A DNA stretch of 64,000 nucleotides from Thermoplasmata archaeon (lineage in GTDB: Archaea > Thermoplasmatota > Thermoplasmata > Lutacidiplasmatales > UBA184). The notes beneath the pieces are model-generated. The model was not told the DNA's origin and made no database searches. It worked only from the letters and a program-made list of their open reading frames with translations. Of the stretch, positions 59,104-64,000 are shown piece after piece; position 1 is the stretch's first letter; each line of letters starts with the position of its first letter. Where the stretch lies: contig JAKIWI010000002.1 in assembly GCA_022750115.1 (NCBI GenBank), positions 45,221 to 109,220 of the forward strand, in the 5' to 3' direction. Position numbers and translations under genes: made by a program.

Positions 59104-60165
59104 GTGGAGTTCGAGCGGCTCACCGAGTACCTGCCCCGCGTCGAGGCGACGTTGGCCGCCGACTACGCGTCGGCCCGAAAGGCGAGCGCGCCTCCGTTCC
59201 GCGGCTACCTCGACCGATCCCGCGAGTTCACGCTCCGCGGGGGGAAGCGATTCCGCGCCCTCCTCGTCCTCGCTGGCTATCATCTGGCGAGCCGCAAGGA
59301 CCCGGCCGCCGCCGTCCCTGCGGCGGCCGCGCTCGAGCATTTCCAGTCGTGGATGCTCGTCCACGACGACATCATCGACCACTCCGAGACGCGGCGGGGG
59401 GGGCCCACTCTCCACCGTTGGTTCGCCGAGGAGCACCGTCGCCTCGCGGGCCAGGGCGAATCCGACGCCTACGGGGTTGGGATGGGCATCACGCTCGGAG
59501 ACCTCGAGGAATCGTTCACCGTGGAGGCGCTCCTCGGCGTGCGCGCCCCCGCGCCCCGTCGGCTCGCCGCTCTCGCCGAGTACGTTCGGATGACACGACT
59601 CACCGCGTTCGGCCAGCTCCTCGACGTACGGAATGGAGCCGTCGAGGTCGGGGACGTGACCGAAGCCGATGTTCTGCTCGTCCACCGCCTGAAGTCCGCC
59701 GTCTACACCGTCAGCGCGCCGCTCCGGATCGGAGCCATCCTCGGGGGCGCGCGGCCCGCGCTCCTCGACGACCTCGAGGCATTCGGCCTCGCCGCCGGCG
59801 TCGCCTTCCAGCTCCGCGATGACGTGTTGGGGACCGGATTCGACGCCGTTGCGTCTGGAAAGAGCGCGAACGACCTCGCCGAAGGGAAGCGGACCCTGCT
59901 CGTCGTGCGGGCCTGGGCGCGCGGCGGCGAGGCGGAGCGCGCAGCGATCCGCGCCGTCCTCGGCCGAGCGAACGCCACGGCGCCGGAACTCGACCATGCG
60001 CGGGACGCGATCCGGACCTCCGGGAGCCTCGCGTATTCCGAGCGACGGATCGCGACGCTCACGGCGGAGGCGCTTCGGGTCGTCCGCCGCAGTCGCTCCT
60101 TGACCTCGGCGGGCCGAACCCTCCTCGGAGAGGTCGCGGATCGTCTCGTCCGGCGGCGGTCCTGA
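59104..60165 (+). CDS. Polyprenyl (geranylgeranyl-type) diphosphate synthase
   Basis: 353 residues from the GTG at 59104 (a TTG at 59086 is in frame but too close to the TATA box). First Asp-rich motif VHDDIIDHSE, then GGKRFRALL upstream and FQLRDDVLGTGFD as second motif, with GKSANDLAEGKRTLLV at the active-site lid. The last Asp of the second motif is Gly, as in many archaeal and actinobacterial members. It makes the C20 or longer isoprenoid chains for ether lipids. Residues before the first DDxxD suggest geranylgeranyl product, but this is inference. Confidence 0.9.
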   Translation: MEFERLTEYLPRVEATLAADYASARKASAPPFRGYLDRSREFTLRGGKRFRALLVLAGYHLASRKDPAAAVPAAAALEHFQSWMLVHDDIIDHSETRRGGPTLHRWFAEEHRRLAGQGESDAYGVGMGITLGDLEESFTVEALLGVRAPAPRRLAALAEYVRMTRLTAFGQLLDVRNGAVEVGDVTEADVLLVHRLKSAVYTVSAPLRIGAILGGARPALLDDLEAFGLAAGVAFQLRDDVLGTGFDAVASGKSANDLAEGKRTLLVVRAWARGGEAERAAIRAVLGRANATAPELDHARDAIRTSGSLAYSERRIATLTAEALRVVRRSRSLTSAGRTLLGEVADRLVRRRS

Positions 60166-60326
60166 TCGGGATCGCACCCGCTGCGGGCGCTGAGAGGGTT
60201 CCTCCCAAAGTCGCGTCTCCACGAATCGAATCCAACCGGATTGCGCCTGGACTCCGGACGGTCGAGCAATGGTCGCCATCCGGTAAGGTACTAGTACGGT
60301 CCCCCGGATGTCTCGGATGAAGATCC

Positions 60327-60767
60327 ATGACGCTCCCCCCGATTCGTGGCCGCCGTGACCGCAGGAGGGCTCGCTGGGCGGCGCTCGCGCTCGTCGTCGT
60401 GCTGTTCGCTCTCTCCGTCGCGCTCCTCGCGCTGGTCCCCGTCGAGCACAGCTCTCGTGCGGTCGTCCTCGAAGCTACGAACGGCTGGACCGCGAGCGCC
60501 GAATTTCGGGTCGTCCTGCCGACCGAGGTCGTCGTCCACGTCGCGAGCTCGGACCCGCTGGGTGTCTCGTACAGGGTCCAGGGACCGGGGGTCGGGGGCG
60601 GAGCTCAATCCGCGTTGGCAACCCCGACCGGCACGACCACCACGTTCTGGACGTGGGGCGGCTCCTACAGCGTCGAATTCACGCAGCCCATCGAAACTTG
60701 TCCGGTCGACGCATGTCCGCACGTCCCGTTCACGGCGTGGGCGAACGCTACCTCGGGAATCCTGTAG
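60327..60767 (+). CDS. Membrane-anchored small protein
   Basis: 146 residues. Arg-rich start, one hydrophobic segment (about 17-38) and an extracellular beta-rich remainder with GPGVGGGAQSALATPTGT and a late Cys pair (CPVDACPHVPF). No domain recognised. It sits alone between the polyprenyl synthase and the prefoldin operon, in the same strand direction as the former. Confidence 0.55.
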   Translation: MTLPPIRGRRDRRRARWAALALVVVLFALSVALLALVPVEHSSRAVVLEATNGWTASAEFRVVLPTEVVVHVASSDPLGVSYRVQGPGVGGGAQSALATPTGTTTTFWTWGGSYSVEFTQPIETCPVDACPHVPFTAWANATSGIL

Positions 60768-60804
60768 GATGGCCGCGCGACGCGGCGAACGATAGCGGGG
60801 ACGC

Positions 60805-61179
60805 TCAGGACTCGCTGCCGTCGGCGGCGACGACCCCGGCCTTGTCGAGGGCCTCGGTCAGGTCCTTCTGCATCTGGGAGTACTTTTCCTTGAGGTGCCC
60901 TTCCTGGCGCTCGAGCGCCTTGAGCCGGACCTCGAGCGTCTCCTTCTCCTCGCTCAGGAGTTCCTCAACCTCCGCGCGCCCCTTCGACTTGACGAGCAGC
61001 CCGCCGATCGGTCGGTAGATCGGCGTGTCTTCCGCGAGGGTCTTCAGCTCGTCGAGGGTGTGGACGGCTTCTCGAAGCTTGAGGTCGAACTGCATCCTCT
61101 GCTGCGCGACGTTCGAGAGGTCCTGCTGGAGACGTTGGAACTGTTTCAGGTCGTTCTGAAGCTTCGCGGGAAGGGCCAC
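60805..61179 (-). CDS. pfdB: Prefoldin beta subunit
   Basis: The GTG at 61179 gives 124 residues. Two long coiled-coil arms surround a short beta hairpin: LQNDLKQFQRLQQDLSNVAQ..., TPIYRPIGGLLVKSKGRAEV in the middle, and LSEEKETLEVRLKALERQ... Prefoldin captures unfolded chains and delivers them to the thermosome. The gap to pcc1 is 16 bp and the gene ends the purB-pcc1-pfdB operon, an arrangement seen in other archaea for the last two. Confidence 0.9.
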   Translation of the reverse strand: MALPAKLQNDLKQFQRLQQDLSNVAQQRMQFDLKLREAVHTLDELKTLAEDTPIYRPIGGLLVKSKGRAEVEELLSEEKETLEVRLKALERQEGHLKEKYSQMQKDLTEALDKAGVVAADGSES

Positions 61180-61195
61180 GGCCGCGGAGGCGAGG

Positions 61196-61492
61196 CTACG
61201 GTGATAACGGCTTCGGGCTGCGCGGGTCGAGACTGGCCCGGCGGGCCACCGATTCGGTTCCCGCGGCGAGGTCGACCCACCCCAGGTAGGTGTTCGCGGC
61301 GGCGCGGAGCGCCCCCGCATCCGAGGCTCGAACGTCGATCGTCACGACCGACGGCGACGGGCGCCCAAGCGTGGCGGTCGCCTTCGGGACCTCGCGCGTC
61401 GCCTCCGGACCGAGCACCGCCAGGAGATGCTCCGCCGCTTCGGGCCGGTCGAGCTCGATCGTGAAGTGCGCGGTCCATCGAGCCGTGGTCAC
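61196..61492 (-). CDS. pcc1: KEOPS complex subunit Pcc1
   Basis: 98 residues from a GTG overlapping the purB stop (GTGA). HFTIELDRPEAAEHLLAVLG, then VVTIDVRASDAGALRAAANT and YLGWVDLA are the Pcc1 dimer-forming fold. Pcc1 is needed for the KEOPS complex that makes threonylcarbamoyl adenosine at position 37 of tRNA. The C-terminal 20 residues are less conserved. Confidence 0.85.
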   Translation of the reverse strand: MTTARWTAHFTIELDRPEAAEHLLAVLGPEATREVPKATATLGRPSPSVVTIDVRASDAGALRAAANTYLGWVDLAAGTESVARRASLDPRSPKPLSP

Positions 61493-62853
61493 AGCGCCGC
61501 CTCGGCCCGAAGATTCGTGACGAGCCGCTCGGTCTTCCGGGCCGCGGCGCGCACGTAGCGCTCCGGGTCCAGCAGTTCCTCGATCTCACTGGGGGACAGG
61601 TGCCGCGAGATCTCCGGGTCCGCCTTCGCCCGGCTGGCGAGAGTGTCGGTGGCCGGCTCCTTGGTCAGACGACGGAGCATCTCGTGGGCCTCGGACCGAG
61701 CGAGGCCACGCGCGGTGAGAGCGAGCATCAGGCTCTCGGTCATCGGGAGCCCCTTCGACCCATCGAGATGGGTCCGCATCCGGGCCGCGTCGACGGTGAG
61801 GTGCGCGAAGACGTCGGTGAGCTTCGTGAGGATGTCGTCGGTGAGCACCACCGCGTGCGGCACGACGATCCGCTCGTTGGCCGAGTTCGCGAGGTCGCGC
61901 TCGTGCCAGAGCACCATGTTCTCGAGCGGGGGGAGGGCGAACGCCCGGACGAGGCGCGCGAGGCTCGTCACGTTCTCGGAGAGCATCGGGTTCCGCTTCT
62001 GGGCCATTGTCGAGCTGCCGACCTGTTTGCTCTCGTCGAAGGCCTCCGCGACCTCGCCGATCTCGGTGCGCTGGAGGTTGCGGACCTCCGTCGCGAGTCG
62101 CTCGGAGGTCCCCGCGACGATCGCGAGCCAGCAGCCGAATTCGGCGAGGCGGTCCCGTCCGACGATCTGCGTCGGGGCCTCGTCCGCGGTGAGCCCGAGG
62201 TCGAACATCACCTCCCGTTCGGTCGCCTCGGCGTGGGCGCCGAATCCCGCGCCCGTCCCGACCGCCCCGGCCATCTTGCCGACGGCGATCCGAGGCGTGA
62301 GCTCGTCGAGTCGCCGTCGGTTCCGCAGGACCTCCGCCGCCCCGACCGCCATCTTGTAGCCGAAACTCATCGGAACGGCGTGCTGGCCGTGGGTTCGCCC
62401 GAGCTCCGGGGTCGACGAGTGTTTCGCGGCGAGGTCGAGCAGTGCCGACGCCAGGTCGGTGAGTCCGTGGCGGAGGACATGGGCAGATTCCTTCAGTTCG
62501 AGTCCGAGCGCGGTGTCGGTGATGTCGCCCGACGTCGCCCCGTAGTGCACCCAGCGACCGGAAGGCCCTGAGACCTCGGCGAGCGAACGCGCGATCGCCA
62601 TCACGTCGTGCCGGAGCTCGCGCTCGAGGGCCTCGACGCGGTCGACCGAGACCCGGCCGGAAGCCGCGGCCTCGGCAATCGCCGCAGCGGCTTCGGGCGG
62701 TACGATTCCGAGCTTGGCCTGCGACTTGGCGAGCGACGCCTCGACGCGCAGGCATCGGTCGAGCCGGGCCTCGCGCGTGAAGATGGCACGGACCTCGGGA
62801 CGCCCGTAGCGGAACTCGATCGGACAGATGACGGATCCGGTGCCCTCGTCCAC
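61489..62853 (-). CDS. purB: Adenylosuccinate lyase
   Basis: The GTG at 62853 gives 454 residues beginning MDEGTGSVICPIEFRYGRPE, close to the family start MICPIEFRYG; the frame is open further upstream but that part is antisense of arcC. Signature GSSTMAQKRNPMLSE is the fumarase/aspartase catalytic loop; TSGDITDTA and RTHGQHAVP supply the other catalytic residues. It acts twice in purine synthesis. A minus-strand CTTTTTACA near 62876, about 25 bp before the GTG, indicates a leaderless operon promoter. Confidence 0.95.
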   Translation of the reverse strand: MDEGTGSVICPIEFRYGRPEVRAIFTREARLDRCLRVEASLAKSQAKLGIVPPEAAAAIAEAAASGRVSVDRVEALERELRHDVMAIARSLAEVSGPSGRWVHYGATSGDITDTALGLELKESAHVLRHGLTDLASALLDLAAKHSSTPELGRTHGQHAVPMSFGYKMAVGAAEVLRNRRRLDELTPRIAVGKMAGAVGTGAGFGAHAEATEREVMFDLGLTADEAPTQIVGRDRLAEFGCWLAIVAGTSERLATEVRNLQRTEIGEVAEAFDESKQVGSSTMAQKRNPMLSENVTSLARLVRAFALPPLENMVLWHERDLANSANERIVVPHAVVLTDDILTKLTDVFAHLTVDAARMRTHLDGSKGLPMTESLMLALTARGLARSEAHEMLRRLTKEPATDTLASRAKADPEISRHLSPSEIEELLDPERYVRAAARKTERLVTNLRAEAAL

Positions 62854-62974
62854 GGCGGCGCGAGCGGGCTTGGTGTAAAAAGCGAATCGGGACCGCCGGC
62901 CGAGGTCGCCCGACTGAGGCGGCGCGGCGACTTCCAGAGAGCCCATGTACCGTCCCGGTTCGTCCCCCCCCCGA

Positions 62975-63937
62975 ATGGCGGTCATCCTCGTCGCGCTCGG
63001 GGGCAACGCGCTCCAGCGCTCGGGGGGCGCGGGCGACTGGGCGGAGGCGCGGCGCCATATGCGCTCGAGCGCCGAGGCCCTCGTCGAGGTGCTCGTCGAC
63101 GGCCACGCCCTCGCCCTCACCCACGGAAACGGCCCGCAGGTCGGCCAACTGCTGCGCCAGAACGAGCTCGCGGCCCGGGAGGTAGCGCCGCGGCCCCTCG
63201 ACGTTCTCGTCGCGGAAAGCCAGGGGCAGATCGGGTATCTTCTCGCCCAGGAGCTCGAGGCCGCGCTGCGGCGGGCGAAACTTCCCCAGAGTGTGCTGGT
63301 GTTCGTCTCCCGCATGGAGGTCAAGGCGAACGATCCCGCGTTCCGCCACCCCACCAAGCCCGTGGGGCGATTCTACACCGACGCCGAGTCCCGTCCGCTG
63401 CGCAAATTGACCGGCTGGACGCTCGCCTACGACGGCGCCCGCGCCGGATGGCGGCGCGTCGTCCCCTCTCCCATCCCACTCAAGTGGGTGGAAGCGGACC
63501 CGGTCCGAGCGTTCCTGGGCCGATCCTGGGGCGGGCACATCGTGCCCGTCGTCGCCGGCGGCGGTGGAGTGCCCGTCGTGCGGGAGCGGGCCGGGGGGTA
63601 CCGGGCGGTGGAGGCCGTCATCGACAAGGACCGCGCGGCCGCCGTCGCGGGGCGAGCGCTCGGTGCCGAAACGCTCGCGATCGTCACCGATGTTCCCGGG
63701 ATCGCGATCGGGTTTCGAAAGTCGTGGGAGCGATGGCTGCGGGACGTAGCAACGGAGGAGCTCGAGGCGCATCGGAAGGCAGGGGAGTTCGCGGAGGGGA
63801 CGATGGGCCCGAAGGTCGATGCGATCCTGTCCTTCTTGCGGGAGGGCGGTCGGCTCGGCATCGTGTGCGACATCCCGACGCTGCGGCGCGCGCTTCGCGG
63901 GCAAGCGGGCACGCGAGTGTCCGCCGGCCGCCGCTAG
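62975..63937 (+). CDS. arcC: Carbamate kinase
   Basis: 320 residues from the ATG at 62975 (an ATG at 62945 is in frame but adds a Pro/Ser-rich stretch). Motifs: MAVILVALGGNALQ, THGNGPQVG, the lid region with KPVGRFYTDAES, VPVVAGGGGVPVV, AVIDKDRAAA, VTDVPG and GTMGPKVDA. It reversibly makes ATP from carbamoyl phosphate or supplies carbamoyl phosphate. No arginine-deiminase or ornithine-transcarbamylase gene is in the window, so its pathway direction cannot be told. The remaining 63 bases to the window end hold nothing recognisable. Confidence 0.95.
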   Translation: MAVILVALGGNALQRSGGAGDWAEARRHMRSSAEALVEVLVDGHALALTHGNGPQVGQLLRQNELAAREVAPRPLDVLVAESQGQIGYLLAQELEAALRRAKLPQSVLVFVSRMEVKANDPAFRHPTKPVGRFYTDAESRPLRKLTGWTLAYDGARAGWRRVVPSPIPLKWVEADPVRAFLGRSWGGHIVPVVAGGGGVPVVRERAGGYRAVEAVIDKDRAAAVAGRALGAETLAIVTDVPGIAIGFRKSWERWLRDVATEELEAHRKAGEFAEGTMGPKVDAILSFLREGGRLGIVCDIPTLRRALRGQAGTRVSAGRR

Positions 63938-64000
63938 GCCCGCGTGGCCGCTCTCACGAGCGCAGCGATACCGCTACCATACTGGATCGCCCGCTTCGGG

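Overview
The window is a single stretch of a high-GC archaeal chromosome. Archaeal markers are spread along it: aIF5B, a TFB transcription factor, prefoldin beta, the KEOPS subunit Pcc1, a geranylgeranyl-type diphosphate synthase, a bacterio-opsin-activator (bat) type regulator, and many apparently leaderless genes whose TATA-like box lies about 22-32 nt before the start codon. Big PKD and YVTN surface proteins with a C-terminal membrane anchor and Arg-rich tail, together with the gene mix, point to a Thermoplasmata-like lineage. That placement is an inference; no 16S or ribosomal protein gene is present. All readings were made by eye and no search was run.

Layout. 1-9.3 kb: the end of a RecA/KaiC-like ATPase, a Y-family DNA polymerase, a TauE-DUF1634-phosphodiesterase set running into aIF5B, then TFB, a small winged-helix protein and a DEAD-type helicase. 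9.4-20.9 kb (mostly minus strand): a YkgJ cysteine-cluster protein, a zincin-like protein, a ChrB-C/MFS pair, a complete kdpABC potassium pump operon with stop/start overlaps, a MazE/VapC-like pair and an aldo/keto reductase. 21-40.3 kb: an envelope region with a 1085-residue YVTN protein, a small MscS channel, a bat-type regulator beside a 32-bp perfect inverted repeat, two paralogous ~900-residue PKD proteins, VOC proteins, and an operon of three paralogous exported proteins ending in Cys-Pro.

40.4-52.6 kb is the standout. A tRNA-Gln(UUG) gene on the minus strand (52561-52633) is followed, beyond its 3' end, by about ten same-orientation partial copies of that 3' end. They cut 12 kb into ten small units of 0.65-2.8 kb, each with one to two genes. 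No recombinase gene is visible in the array. Most units carry toxin-antitoxin-type genes (HTH-MNT/HEPN, two near-identical VapBC pairs, two RelBE-like pairs, one decayed antitoxin); the rest carry VOC/DinB, HxlR/SRPBCC, SRPBCC, a membrane protein and an AAA-TolB-TPR fusion. Several repeats share about 45-50 bp, ending in a GGGATAC or GGGTAC block at a near-constant distance. This looks like a tRNA-anchored gene-cassette array.

52.7-64 kb returns to core genome: pyruvate kinase, a five-gene minus-strand operon (TPR protein, BtuF-like protein, M50 protease, MBL hydrolase, MFS transporter) that seems to share one TATA box with the divergent polyprenyl synthase gene, a purB-pcc1-prefoldin beta operon, and carbamate kinase.
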